Positions 1 through 9,809 are shown, counted from the stretch's first letter. The stretch is DNA of 25,485 nt from Amphimedon queenslandica (GCF_000090795.2 NW_003546315.1:210412-235896); one strand, 5' to 3'. Notes: a model not told the origin generated them from the letters alone. Numbers and translations are program-made.

Positions 1-1149
1 ACATTTTTGCAATATATAACCTGGGTTCAATGCATGAAACTGCTTGGAATAGGCCTTTGCAGAAGCAATCTTATACTTGTTACTGATTTTATATGCAATT
101 CTTGATTTGCTTTTGACCCTGTTACATTGTCTTATATAGTATGCTCTGGAGTTTGATCTTTTTTATCTATGAAATCTTCCATTTGCTTTCTATCATCATA
201 ATTTTTTGAATTTCTTTTTTTAGTTTTATTCCTAGTTAAGTTGCTTCTCCTTTTTTTACTTCCTTTTTGTACAATTATCACAACCAAAATCACTCCTAAC
301 ATTGAAACCAGAACTAAGTACATGTACAATAACACCAAGTATGTAGGATGCACATTATCATCATAAACTCTGCTGCTACTTATCATTGCAAAACACTTAT
401 CTCAATTTGTTGCAGTACCAAGAAGAATATAACGCAGTACTTCCGAAGCAGCTGACTAAATAACTTGACTAATACAGAGCAGCTGTAACCTTAATTTCAC
501 TCTAATTTTAAATGAATCTTAAATTTAACAGTTAAATTAATGAATTATTTACCTATTAGCTCTTAAAAGAACTGGTGATCTCTTAGTCTGAGCAGTGGGC
601 ACTCTTTGCAAGATAACCTCAGCACTAAAGACCAAGAGAAGAATAGAGCGAGCAGTCTACCACACAGTAGAGTAGCTATAGCAAATATGTGCATGCGCAT
701 TTAATTTCAAAATGGTGTCTAAATAGAGAAGGGTGTGATAGATCACGCCCAAATAGTTAGTTTTTAAACTTAAACTAAGTAAGATAATAAAAGTACTTGT
801 CTTGTCCTTGACCCGAGCTCTAAGGAATGGTGTAAAAGCCATTGTAAGCCGTGCTCTAGTTTAAAAGATTTCCATGTTGATAGAAGAAAGATGAAAGAAG
901 AAGAAAAAGTCTGAAGAATTTTGCAGAAATTTGAATTTGGGCCTATTATCCAGAATTGCTCCTGCTGCATTGTGGTCCACTTTATAGGTACCAGGAGAAT
1001 CGCTCAGTGAAGGAGAACTCATCTAAGCCATTTATAAGGCCGTACAAGGTAAAATAAAAGAGTTATAATCATTTGAAAATTAAAAATTTTGTCGCCATCT
1101 TGAAAAATCAACCTCAACCCTACCTATAGGCTACCGCCTATATAATATA
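1..1149 (-). mobile_element. Left copy of an unidentified element, terminus at ~1149 pointing inward
   Basis: This stretch is the reverse complement, with roughly 10% divergence judged by eye, of 19495-20460, and the two are collinear over about 960 bp. The element end is near 1130-1149, where the minus strand reads TATAGGCGGTAGCCTATA, a short palindrome (7 bp arms, 4 bp loop) preceded by TATTA in both copies. The rest of this copy runs off the left edge, so its other end and any target-site duplication cannot be seen. Its insertion cuts the transposase-like frame at 1131-2018. The only long open frame in it is 132-386; nothing else between 387 and 1130 looks coding. Superfamily not recognised. 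Confidence 0.7.
132..386 (-). CDS. Small putative single-pass membrane protein, element-borne, possibly non-functional
   Basis: An 84-codon frame. The N-terminal ~15 residues are polar, residues ~16-40 are strongly hydrophobic (one likely membrane segment), and a very basic Lys/Arg-rich tail is followed by a short acidic end. The same frame recurs at 20260 in the partner copy, where it is collinear for ~67 residues with one in-frame Asn codon inserted. Comparing the two copies codon by codon, I count about ten replacement changes and about five silent ones. That is close to neutral expectation and argues against strong purifying selection. I do not recognise the protein. It could be a real small gene of the element, one exon of a larger gene, or a chance frame kept by shared ancestry. 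Confidence 0.35.
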   Translation of the reverse strand: MISSSRVYDDNVHPTYLVLLYMYLVLVSMLGVILVVIIVQKGSKKRRSNLTRNKTKKRNSKNYDDRKQMEDFIDKKDQTPEHTI

Positions 1150-2018
1150 TCATGGTACATATGCTCACTGATAAGTGGTTTTCTCAATTTTTGGATTGGC
1201 TCATGAGCCAACACACGCTTTCTATTTTCTTCTTCAAGTACTATATAATCAGGATCATGTTTCTCTAAGAAATCACGGTATAGTCTAGCAATAGATAAAT
1301 CAGATGGCAAATAAACACGCTCTTGGTTATCTTTCCTTGAATAATGGCTATGCCCAGTGGGAAATGTTTCAATATGTTCTTTTACTAGTTTCTTAACACC
1401 TTCATCAACTGAGCAGTGATTACTATGCTTCCCTCGTTTATCAGGTTTTAGCTCTGGGCCCTGCCCTGGCTTACGTCGCAAAACTTGTAGCCTCTTAGGT
1501 CCAAAACCATGTACATCACAGAATGCTTTTTGGCAAATGCAAACATTGATACCTTTATCATTTTGGATGGAATATATGAAACTAAATTGACTATCCTCAG
1601 CTGCTGGTCTTCCTATTTTTTTGCCATTAACGGAAGTAGTTGGATTAGCTTTTCTTGGATGTCCACTAGCTTTTCTAGTTTCTCGATGGTGTAGTAATCC
1701 ATTCTGTTCCTCATAAAGCATGCTTTCAAAATTTGTTCTAGTCCTTTGTAGATGAGATAGATCAAAGCATTGAAGATACTTCTTAAGACAGCATTCCATA
1801 TCTTCTGAAATAGTAAGTGACGGCGAGTTTTTCCTCAATCCACACGTTTTAATGTGCTTCTTTTTCCAATTAGCAGGATTAAGCTTCCTTTTTCTCCCTT
1901 TCTGTGTTTTTTCACTTTCTTCAATGTCTAGCTCTTTTGCAATGTCAGGAGGTGAATACAGAAACGTAAACTCTTTAGAATCCAGGTGAGAATCACTAGC
2001 AGAGCTCCCAGAAGCCAT
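1131..2018 (-). pseudogene. Transposase-like protein, N-terminal part, truncated by element insertion
   Basis: An uninterrupted 295-codon frame starting at the Met at 2018. Residues ~38-55 are a Lys/Arg-rich stretch (RKRKLNPANWKKK). A Cys-containing region follows, then CQKAFCDVHGFGPKRL (~160-175) and a block containing HYSRKDNQE (~225-233) and YLPSDLSIARLY. These blocks match, from memory, a widespread uncharacterised transposon-derived protein family of insects, cnidarians and sponges. In that family a Cys-rich segment and the catalytic part follow just downstream. Here the frame ends about six codons into foreign sequence, exactly at the terminus of the inserted element (1130-1149). The C-terminal half would lie left of the window. 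The absence of internal stops suggests the host element was young when interrupted. No catalytic triad can be assigned. Confidence 0.6.
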
Positions 2019-2216
2019 TTTTATTTAGAACCCCTCTTACTATTTTTAACCCATCATCAACTTCTACCTATCCTAAAAAAACCAAATTTCTGTATTGTAT
2101 GGTGCGGATTTGCTTGAAACTTAGTGAAATGAAAGCTGGATGTCTATAAGTATTTTAACAGTATTAACTCATTTTTGGTAAAAATACGTTTTATTGTCCT
2201 TTTTTACCGGAGCCCT
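2019..2216. other. AT-rich spacer upstream of the transposase-like frame
   Basis: No coding signal on either strand. It should contain the 5' leader or promoter of the minus-strand frame at 1131-2018, but I see no convincing core promoter motif. Confidence 0.3.
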
Positions 2217-2598
2217 TCAGGTAGACTGGGACTGCCAAACTCCACGGATGGATATGTCACCAACCAGAGCCACTGAATCACTCTGTGCCTGTCTAACAAG
2301 AGGTTCCTTAATGACTTGACTCCATGCCATAGAAGATACATCATGTAGTACATCCCTTATCTCGTTATGACGTAAAGTAATAAGACCACCTTTCTTGCAG
2401 TCTAAGGCATGGGATGTTGTTAAAGGAGAGCCACTGCCGTCACAGGAGTGAGGTAGGTTTAACAAAGGTTTGGCATATCTTAGACATAGGGTGTCCCTAA
2501 ACTCATTGGGGGATAGATGAAAATTGTCCCGCACAGTAGGAAGGACATTGAGCCATGAAGAGAGACTATCCCTAGCCCGTGTAATAGATATAATTTTG

Positions 2599-2600
<2 letters not shown>
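2217..2600 (-). pseudogene. Retroelement C-terminal domain fragment (Cys cluster plus HNEIRD motif)
   Basis: The minus-strand frame is open from about 2600 to 2217. It shows SSWLNVLP, then FRDTLCLRY, a Cys/His cluster reading HALDCKKGG, and RHNEIRDVLHDV. In many invertebrate and fish genomes this series (SxWL..LP, FRDALCLRYGW, CxCG..F..HAL.CP.GG, RHNEIRD) is found C-terminal to retroelement reverse transcriptases. The domain function is not established as far as I know. The fragment has lost part of the first Cys pair (CDGSG where CxCG is expected). It is truncated at both ends, starting beside an AAT microsatellite and ending near 2217. No reverse transcriptase remains next to it. I am confident of the family resemblance, less so of which retroelement class it came from. 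Confidence 0.6.
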
Positions 2601-2629
<29 letters not shown>

Positions 2630-2630
2630 G
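2599..2630. repeat. (AAT)n microsatellite
   Basis: About ten AAT triplets. It lies at the join between the retroelement C-terminal fragment and the 3' side of the Gypsy element, where 3' microsatellites of non-LTR elements or recombination junctions are often found. Confidence 0.95.
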
Positions 2631-2939
2631 AAGAAATACCTAACTGTAATTGATCACCCTTCGGTCAACCATACGACACTGTGACTAACATGTGCGTCTC
2701 AATAGCCAATCCTATATTTATGCACAAAATGGCTGCTCTTTGTTCCCATCACCCATACCTTATTTTATATAATAACACAAATTTGAAACATTATAACTAC
2801 CTGAAGTATTGAGCATAACTAGTATCATGTGACAGAGCCTCTAAATGATCCTCTTTCCTGACTAAATCAGCAAGTGAGAGAATTTCCAGCGCCTTCTTTC
2901 AGTGCTAAAGACCCCTTAACTCGATCAAGCCTCACTAGA

Positions 2940-3949
2940 ACTGGTCCTTGTTTTCTTTGAGAGCAAAATGTAACTCCATTTGGTACCAAAACATCCCTCT
3001 GCCTGCGTTTTTCCTTAAAGAAGCAACATCATCTACAGCAGACATTTCTACACGTGACAAAGACGGAAGCCACCATGCCCATGGCACTGCCTTTTATAGC
3101 CGCATGTTCTTGTTTAAGAGATCCCTTCAGTTGTCTGTGGAGTCCTTCTACCAACCCATTAGCAATAGGATGGTAGGCTGTAGTATGGGTTCAGTGAGTA
3201 CCCATGACCTTCATTAATTCGCTCCACAAGGAAGACTCAAATGGTCCTCCTTGATCTGTAGTGATCATGGCTGGGACTCCGAAAAGAGATACTCCATTGG
3301 TAATAAAAGCCTTCGCTACTGTTTCAGCTGTCGCATCAGTTAACTGAATAGCCTCCACCCATCGTGTGAATCGGTGCACTATAGTGAGTAAATAGAGAAA
3401 ACCATCTGAAGGAGGGAGTAGTCCTACAAGATCGATGTGGAGATTATTGAATCTGACAATAGGAGTTAGAAATTGAGCAAGAGGAGCGACTGTGTGTTTC
3501 TGTATTTTTGATCTCTGGCACTGAACACACTGAAGAGCCCATTTACGTACGTCTGAGTTAATACCAGGTCACACAAACCGGATAGTGAGAAGTCGTTGAG
3601 ACGCTCGGATTCCAGGGTGAGAGAGAGTATGTAATGCTCTAAAGACCAACTGTCTCAGTGATGAAGGAACAAATGGGCGAGGTGTTCCAATAGCCATATC
3701 ACATACAATGGTGTCATTGGAAAAGAGAGTGGTATCTGTTGTAGAACCATGCAATGAATGTTGTGTGGGAGATTCCACTAACTCTGACAATTCAGGATCA
3801 TTCACTTGAGCTTCAGCTAACTTCTTGAAGTCTATCCCAAGAGGAATATTAGTGAATACTGAGTCAATTGTAATTCGAGAAAGAGCATCTGCTGCTGAAT
3901 TCTCTGATCCACTAATGTGACGTGTATCTGCTGTAAATTGCAAGATATA
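2940..3949 (-). pseudogene. pol: Gypsy integrase
   Basis: Between 3949 and 3500 the zinc-binding HHCC part is visible: HTLSHPGI, then CVQCQ. The DDE core follows: LHIDLVG (first Asp), ITTDQGGPFES (second Asp, ~3270-3240) and NGLVEGLHRQL (Glu, ~3150). Stops lie near 3569 and 3190. Beyond the Glu block the sequence no longer follows the family, so the C-terminal part is deleted or rearranged. Integrase inserts the cDNA copy into the genome. This copy is non-functional. Confidence 0.85.
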
Positions 3950-4329
3950 ATCAAATTGTCTGACCCTTCATGGAGCATGACTAGTAGAGTGAAATGAGGG
4001 AAGGTAAGTTAACGGTTTGTGATCAGTGAGAATATGAAATATGTGTCCCTCTACTGAATATCAAAAGTGCTTCACATGCAAATAGATACCCCACATCTCC
4101 CTATCAAAGGTACTGTATCTTTTCTCTGATGGCTTGAGAGATTTAGAAAAATAAGGCAAAGGTTGCCAATATCCCTTTACATCCTGTTGTAGCACTGCCC
4201 CCACAGCTATCTTTGACGCATCATTAGCAATACTAAGCGGAACGTCTGAATTGGGATGAAACAATAGAGTAGCTACAGTCTCAATGACAGTCTAAAAGGC
4301 ATGAATAGCATCATCCGACCACTATAGAT
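3950..4329 (-). pseudogene. pol: Gypsy RNase H and tether region
   Basis: The block 4264-4061 carries NDASKIAVGAVLQQ, where the first Asp of RNase H sits, and then YFSKSLKPSEKRYSTFDREM with the conserved Glu. A stop at 4061 is followed in frame by HILTDHKPLTYLPSF (the third Asp). A stop near 3970 precedes FDYILQFTAD. RNase H removes the RNA strand during reverse transcription. The catalytic acids appear present but the frame is broken. Confidence 0.8.
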
Positions 4330-5202
4330 CTTTCTACTTATAATTTTGTCTTAAGAAAGAGTTTAGAGGGGAAAGAATGCATGCGCTATTAGTGATAAAT
4401 CGATTATAAAAATGAACAAGTCCCAAAAACTCACAAAGTTGACATTGATTACGAGGATGGGGGAATGAGTGTAGAGTCGCAACTTTCTGGGGAAGTGGGC
4501 AGATACCACAACCGTCAACTAAGTGTCCCAGGAAGGTGATTTGAGATACCCCGAACTCACAATTAGCAGAATTAATAGTAATCCAATGTTCAGTGAACCA
4601 TGTGAGAACTTGTCGAAGATGTGACAAGTGTTCCTCTCTGCTGGTACTAGCTACTAAGACATCAATATAGACGTACACAAAGGGGAGATCTCTTAGAACA
4701 TGATCCATGAACCATTGGAAAGACTGTGCGACATTGCAAAGTTCAAATGGCATCCAAAGAACTCAAGAAAGCCAAATGGCATGGTGATGGCAGTTTTAGG
4801 GATGTCCTCTGGTGCAGTGGGTACTTGATGGTAAGCACGGACAAGGTCCAGTTTCAAGAAGATGCACTTGCCATGAAGAGAGGTGGAGAAGTTGTAAATA
4901 TGGGGTATTGGATACCGATCGGGTACCGTTCGTGCATTAACAGCCCGGTAATCCCCACAGGATCGCCAGTCTCCCAACTTCTTTGGTACCATGTGTAATG
5001 GTGAAGACCAAGAGCTGGATGTGGGTTGGATAATTCCTAATTTAAGCATATGTTCAAATTCCTTTCTAGCATTTTTTAATTTTTCTGGAGGTACTCTCCT
5101 AGTTGCTGAATGAATGGAATGTCCTGTGGTTTGGATATAATGACTAACAGTATCTTTAACTGGTTGCTGGGTGGTCTGTAACACCAGAGGAAACTCCTTC
5201 AA
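4330..5202 (-). pseudogene. pol: Gypsy reverse transcriptase
   Basis: Two minus-strand frames (5202-4693 and 4753-4334) together cover the RT domain. Visible blocks are [49 protein letters not shown] and then, after a frameshift near 4755, [10 protein letters not shown]. The catalytic loop reads YIDV where an active RT has Y-x-D-D, so the second aspartate is lost. ITFLGHLVD and FLGLVHFYNRF follow as in other Gypsy elements. The enzyme would copy element RNA into DNA. Both the frameshift and the lost aspartate make this copy inactive. Confidence 0.9.
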
Positions 5203-5580
5203 TAGGGCTTCAAAGGCGTTTTGTAAGGCAATAGAGAGAGACGCATTGTCTGCTGAGAAGCTAGTTGTCCTTTCACTTCTAATTGAGTATTGGTATCAAT
5301 TAAGCAATTGTGATGCATATCCACCAGTGATCTAAAATACCTTAAGAAATCAGCACCAAGGATTGGCATTGCAACATTACCTATGATGAAAACCCAGCGA
5401 AAGGTACGTCGGAAACCCAGGTCAAGGGTGAGGCTCACTTTCCATAAGTAGTTATAGAAGTATTATTAGCCTCTTGCAAAGTCAATTCCTGTTGACGTTG
5501 CTTGTCTGAGGCAGAGGGAGTGATAATACTGACCTCTGCGCCAGTATCAACAAGGAACCAGAAATTTGTAGAAGGATTGT
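5199..5580 (-). pseudogene. pro: Gypsy aspartic protease
   Basis: LVDTGAEVSI at 5554-5526 is the catalytic DTGA motif of retropepsins, which cleave the Gag-Pol polyprotein. A stop near 5436 splits the frame. The next segment (5438-5199) has RRTFRWVFIIG and PILGADFLRYF, the flap/C-terminal part of the protease ending in the conserved ILGxDFL. The catalytic Asp survives but the gene is broken. Confidence 0.8.
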
Positions 5581-5639
5581 GTATGAGAAACAGGCGACTA
5601 GTAGTAGATGGGCCAGCAGCACTGGTCGGTGTCAGGGAC

Positions 5640-5891
5640 TAGCCGAAGCATTTTCCAATCGCCAAGAACATGGTTCTCGACACTGTCCTGCCTGGTCCCC
5701 AAAACATTGATGATACCAACATAAGTCGGTCTGCCACAGTGCAAGAGAATCACAATCGCTTGTACTCCTCGGGGAGCGTGGATGATGCCCTTGAGCAGAA
5801 GGCGAACGACTAGAAGAAGAAACTAGTTTCTTTAAATAAATATGCTACCTCCTAACGAGGATTAGCTAGCTCACTTGCTAACTGACTACTG
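5640..5891 (-). pseudogene. gag: Gypsy gag, C-terminal coiled-coil and zinc-knuckle part
   Basis: After the MITE the minus strand encodes a short helical stretch (SQLASELA), a Ser/Arg/Pro-rich linker, and then LCWYHQCF followed by CREPCSW. The C-x-x-H plus C-x3-C arrangement is the variant nucleic-acid-binding knuckle seen in many animal Gypsy gag proteins. A stop falls inside the segment near 5845 and another near 5640, so the frame is broken. Confidence 0.7.
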
Positions 5892-6091
5892 TATAGCTTG
5901 ATATTTTTGTGGGTCGATATTATCATGGTTTGCTCCTAGCGGGGCAATTCGTGGTTTAATTTTTGTGGTTGACAGTTTACATAGCCTGTAAGGTGATTGC
6001 ACTTCAATGATTTCGTGGGTTTAAATTTTGTGGGCACCCCATAACCATGAAAACCACAAAATTCATATTCCGCAAAAACTTCAAGCTATAT
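5892..6091. mobile_element. ~200 bp MITE inserted in gag
   Basis: The segment starts TATAGCTTG (5892-5900) and ends CAAGCTATA (6082-6090). The ends are imperfect inverted repeats of about 20 bp, both running into T-rich GTTTTTG-like sequence. The flanking gag reading resumes on the other side, with residues such as SQLASELA following the pre-insertion HLDT, so this is a clean later insertion. The TA at each edge could be a target-site duplication of the mariner type. It has no coding capacity. Confidence 0.75.
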
Positions 6092-6682
6092 GGTGTCTAA
6101 ATGGGAGACATTATTGATAGGAGGCTGACGTGGGGATACAGTCACTTCAGCTATCTTGTCTGCTAGGGCAGTCAGATCCTGTAAGGTATTATCACCAGGT
6201 GTGGAAGCCAGAATCATCCTGATGTTGGCTGGCAACCGCTGAAGAAATAGCTTCTTGAGGAAAGTGAAGGTATGCTCTGTGGCCTGCTCTCCCAGTAACT
6301 GCTCCATTCTTCAGAGTTGGGAGGGCTTTCGATCGCCCAACTCTTCTCTTTGTAAGAGCTGTTGCATATGCAGCAGTTTAGAAGTAGCCATTTGTTGAAT
6401 GAGAGCAACTTTTAATGCCTTGTACTGGTCAGTGGATGGAGGCTTGATGATGACATTACGTACTTCAGTGGCGGTATCAGGAGCCAAAGAACAGACTACA
6501 TAGTCATATTTGGTCTTCTGTGATGTGATGCCTCTCGTGTCAAATTGTGCCTTTGTCTGGGCGAACCATACTAACAGATCTGCCGGCCAGTACAGGGGTA
6601 ACTTCAATAATACATAAGACACTTTTGGAACCACTGCTGGAGGAGTTGGTTTGATTGGTTTGTTCTCTTCACCATCAGACAT
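6086..6682 (-). pseudogene. gag: Gypsy gag, N-terminal/capsid part
   Basis: The Met at 6682 lies about 20 bp after the primer-binding site. The first 123 codons include the conserved Gypsy gag stretch [16 protein letters not shown], which binds in the capsid-like fold of this family. A TGA at 6308-6310 interrupts the same frame, which then continues through [12 protein letters not shown] and a likely helical segment to about 6092, where a MITE is inserted. Gag forms the particle that packages the element RNA in the cytoplasm. The in-frame stop and the insertion make this copy non-functional. Confidence 0.8.
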
Positions 6683-6693
6683 GACGTACTAGT

Positions 6694-6712
6694 TCCTAGT
6701 CTGGGTCACCAA
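6694..6712 (-). promoter_or_regulatory. Primer-binding site (tRNA primer) of the Gypsy element
   Basis: Immediately after the inferred LTR end the minus strand reads TTGGTGACCCAGACTAGG. A TGGTGACCC-type site at this distance from the LTR resembles primer-binding sites of many animal Gypsy elements. The tRNA species is not assigned. Confidence 0.5.
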
Positions 6713-7092
6713 TGTCAAAGGTTGATTTGAATTCAAAAACAACTGATCAATTAAAAGACTTTTCAAATATGTGTATGCACTAAGAGCACTGTGTGAACAA
6801 TAAAAGTCTAGAGAGGAAAAAGGGGGACTGAGAGAAAACAAGTAGTATAGAAATCAGCTTTAATTTTACAGAATTCATAAACAGCAATGATACAAGATAA
6901 TTAGTGTTTCTTTGTGATTATAGTCCATAGTCTGTAACAGTGGTACAGAGTGCTAGAATGTAGATAGACAGAAGAAGGAACAAAAGCAACGAACAAATGA
7001 ATGCTGGGAATAAATGAATCTATACGTCCCGAGACACTATGCTTATTTATAGACCTCGATCACGTGAGGTCAAAGTGCATTTACACACCACA
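6713..7092 (-). repeat. 5' LTR of the Gypsy element
   Basis: On the minus strand the segment starts TGTGGTGTG and ends TTTGACA, so it has the usual TG...CA ends. It lies directly before a primer-binding-like site and gag, and contains a TATA-like sequence about 40-50 bp from its start. No matching 3' LTR is in the window, so the boundaries rest on the TG/CA ends and context only. Confidence 0.6.
7041..7055 (-). promoter_or_regulatory. TATA-like box in the LTR
   Basis: The minus strand reads GGTCTATAAATAAGC about 40 bp inside the LTR start, the usual place for the U3 promoter of a short-LTR Gypsy element. Confidence 0.45.
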
Positions 7093-7403
7093 GTACCTAG
7101 TTGTAAAGCAAGCTTTGCTTCTCCCATTCGCAAAGGCTTGACCCCAATCCGCCTTATGGTTGCTTAGTTATTGCCCATCAGAGGTAGAGGTAGTAGGTTC
7201 ATTTTGTGGAGAAAGAGCGCTTTAAAAATTTTATTAGAAGTAGCCATATTCTTTCTTGTCACGGGAAAGAAAAATGGCCCTCTTCTGCTTGGCGAAGGCT
7301 TCTTGTCGATGTTACTGCTCTTACCCTAGCTGGAAACACAAAAAAGGTAAGTACTAGTTGTATTGTAAGGTCTATAAATACTTTAGTAAAGCCTGAGTAG
7401 TTG

Positions 7404-7611
7404 AGCAACTCTGTTTCCTCAAGCGACTTTGTGTTAGCTTAAGAGCCTCAGAGTCAGCTCCAAGGACCCTGTTTAAGCTTAAGACTCGGTGTTGCTCAAT
7501 TGACCCTGGTCTTCAAGGAACTCTGTGTTACTTAGAGTGACCTTGTCTTAGCTCTATGAACCGTGTTAGTTCTAGCAACCCTGTCAAGACTCTAGACACT
7601 CTGTAGAAAGT
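7404..7611. repeat. Degenerate ~20 bp minisatellite
   Basis: About ten poorly conserved units of 17-22 bp built on the theme CTCTGTGTTAGCTTAAG, for example near 7425, 7475, 7525, 7545 and 7565. Divergence between units is high, so the array is old. Confidence 0.6.
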
Positions 7612-7820
7612 TTAAAAACAGTATTAAGCTTGTAGAATTTTATAAAAAATAATGATTATGATTATAAGTAAATATTAATGCATTGAAGTGCTATTATTTT
7701 TTCCACTTCAGTGAAAAGACCTCAGTTCAAGGACCTAAATTGAAACAAAAGTAAAGCACGCACAAAGGTACAAGACGGTCTCAGAAGTAAGTTTTAGAGA
7801 AAGTGAAATTCTATTTATTA

Positions 7821-8029
7821 TACTGTACAGGAGGGACAATGTAGTAATGTGTATTGTAGTAAATGTAATTTAATTTACCATGACTGTGAGTGAGTGGCAG
7901 AGACATGTGAGTATGTGACAAAGACAAGTCAGAGAGTATTATGGGTTTTTGTATTGGTTGTACTGTATATCAGGGATAGTAGATTAATGTGTATTGTAGT
8001 ACATGTAACTCACCGTAACTGTGAGTGAA
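7821..8029. repeat. Direct duplication of a ~70 bp unit
   Basis: 7821-7895 and 7961-8029 share TACTGTA, then TAATGTGTATTGTAGTA, CATGTAA/AATGTAA and AACTGTGAGTGA-like blocks in the same order. The unit pair is about 140 bp apart and diverged by roughly a fifth. Confidence 0.65.
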
Positions 8030-8902
8030 ACTCTTTATTTTAGTCACAGAAGGAGTGAGTCTTCCTCTTTTCCTTAGGTTTATCCCTCTCTTGTTACCTC
8101 TTCATGTACGTTATAATCCTGCACTGAATCCTCAAGACATCGACTCCATTTTCTATCACATCAAAACTTAATCCAAATATATCTGGGTCTTGTCTTAACC
8201 CAAACTCATCTAGGTCCCCTCTCAACCCAGCAATCTCTTGGTCGCTTCATGACTGCTGTTCCCATCGTCGCTGCTCGTTTATTATCAATGACAGTTTCTA
8301 TTGATTTTTATTATTAATAATGATGATAATTATGATACTGTATTGCATACTGTATTGCTTGTAATATTCATGTTGTATTGTATATTGTAGTTAAACTGGT
8401 ATTGTATGCTGAGTGGTTAATCTAAGTAGGTGTCAAGTAAGTTTTTATTCATAGTGTTTTTTGCGTGATTACTTACTGCTGATTATCAAAGTAGTCTTTT
8501 AGCATCTTCTAGCTTGTAGTGTTAGCCTTTCTACCTTGCTCCTTGTGTAGTACAAGGTCAGTTTGCCTTGCTTTTTTCGTGCTTGTACAGTGGTAGTGAA
8601 TGTTTATAGTTCCTTGTAAGTTGCTAGGATACCTATCGTCGCCATGATGCCCCGTTTACCTCTGTGTGATGGACCGTTTCATGTGTTCTGTGCACAGTAA
8701 TGGTTGAAAGATCTAGTAGCTTCTTTCTCAAGAACTGCAGAGTATAGAAGCGTCTTTGGCATTAAATGATAGCTTATGGTCTCCATAATCACTTGGTGCA
8801 AAAAGCTATTTTCGACCAACAACATGCGAGTTGATTTACTATCACTATACTGATAAATTTAATGATGCGCCATAAGGGCTCTTTTGTCAATTATGGTCAC
8901 AA

Positions 8903-9196
8903 ATATGCAATACATTTATTACTGTTTGACTTTGATCAAAGTAAGCCACTATTGTGGGTGGCAGTTGCTGATGGACCTGCAAGAGCTATTAGTGTGTAAG
9001 CAATAAATAAAATATGCAATACATTCATTACAGTCTTCCTTTAAATAGGTAAGCTATTATAGTTGGCGGCAGTTGAAGAAAGACCTGCAAGAGCTGTTAC
9101 TGTGTAAGCGGTAAATAAAATATGCTATACATTTATTGCTGTCTTACTTTGATTAGGTAAGCTACTATATTGGGAGGCAGTAGGTGAAAGTCTAGT
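8903..9196. repeat. ~108 bp tandem repeat, about 2.7 copies
   Basis: Units start at 8903, 9012 and 9120, each with ATATGC(A/T)ATACATT. They share TTATTACTGT, AAGCTA(T/C)TAT, GGCAGTTG, GACCTGCAAGAGCT and GTAAGC..TAAATAAA. The third unit breaks off near 9196. No coding role is apparent. Confidence 0.85.
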
Positions 9197-9778
9197 GTTG
9201 CCCCGCCGCTTTGCTACCTGCGGAGGAAGGGTCTGGAGACACTGCCATCTAAAATGTGTGCAAAGAAGAACACATGGTTGACCATACGTCATGTGACCGA
9301 GGAGACCAGATCAGTCAAGACAGCTGAAAGAGATGCTTTGCAGGTAGGAAAAGTCGAGGATAGAGTCTTGTGGACATCTCTGGCAGATTTGAGAGACGCA
9401 ACCCTTTACAAAGTGCCATAGTATTTACTTATTATCAATGACATTTTATTTTAAACAAGTGACATATGTTGTTAAGTCCTAAGGGCAATGGGGTCGCTGT
9501 AGTAAGCAGCAAAGTAATGCTGCTCTTAAACCTTGAGAAAAAAGTCCAGGAGACATTAAAGGCTCCTTCCTTTCTTTATTTAGTCTTAATTCCTCCTCTT
9601 TTGTCTTAAACAGAGCTCTTGGGTCTTGTGACTGCTTGTCGTACACAAGTCGAGCAATCTGATTGGGGCGCCAATTCTTTCAAATGAATGCACACGTTTT
9701 AGATAACAGCACTTTTACCATAAGATTAATGTTATAAGGTATAAAATAAGTACAACAACGATGTCACTTCCTATTTTT

Positions 9779-9809
9779 AACGATCTGGGGGCGTAGCCCC
9801 AAGGTCGTT
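9779..9809. repeat. GC-rich tip hairpin, left end
   Basis: AACGATCTGGGGGCG paired with AGCCCCAAGGTCGTT forms an imperfect stem around a short loop, directly at the element end. The AT-rich surroundings make it stand out. Confidence 0.8.

Larger units (their letters stand above)
2640..7092 (-). mobile_element. Decayed Ty3/Gypsy LTR retrotransposon
   Basis: On the minus strand, from right to left: LTR (6713-7092), primer-binding site, gag, zinc-knuckle region, protease, reverse transcriptase, RNase H and integrase. This gag-PR-RT-RH-IN order is that of Ty3/Gypsy elements. Every domain carries a stop or frameshift. The 3' part after the integrase catalytic region is scrambled, and no second LTR is visible on the left, so the element was truncated near 2640. 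A small MITE interrupts gag. The 2640-2940 part has no domain I recognise. It cannot be autonomous in this state. Confidence 0.9.
7093..9776. other. Intergenic/repeat-rich region without recognised genes
   Basis: Apart from the repeats listed separately I see no gene. Two short open stretches are worth noting. The frame 7206-7346 ends at a very good splice-donor match (AAG/GTAAGTACT). The stretch 9196-9420 is ~75 codons without a stop and is richer in GC than its surroundings. Neither has a family resemblance I can name. Confidence 0.5.

Noticed and set aside
657..970. Two minus-strand frames in the left outer arm (657-842 and 770-970)
   Set aside because: The frames are not preserved in the right copy: indels, loss of the start, and a donor present in only one copy.
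1509..1694. Plus-strand frame inside the transposase-like gene
   Set aside because: Antisense shadow of 1131-2018.
4726..4998. Plus-strand frame across the RT region
   Set aside because: Antisense shadow of the Gypsy reverse transcriptase.
2640..7092. A functional, autonomous Gypsy element
   Set aside because: Stops and frameshifts occur in gag, protease, RT and integrase, the RT motif is altered, and the second LTR is missing.
2660..9300. Similarity of GTCAACCATACG (near 2664) and GTTGACCATACG (near 9276)
   Set aside because: Only about 12 bp with no extension on either side; treated as chance.
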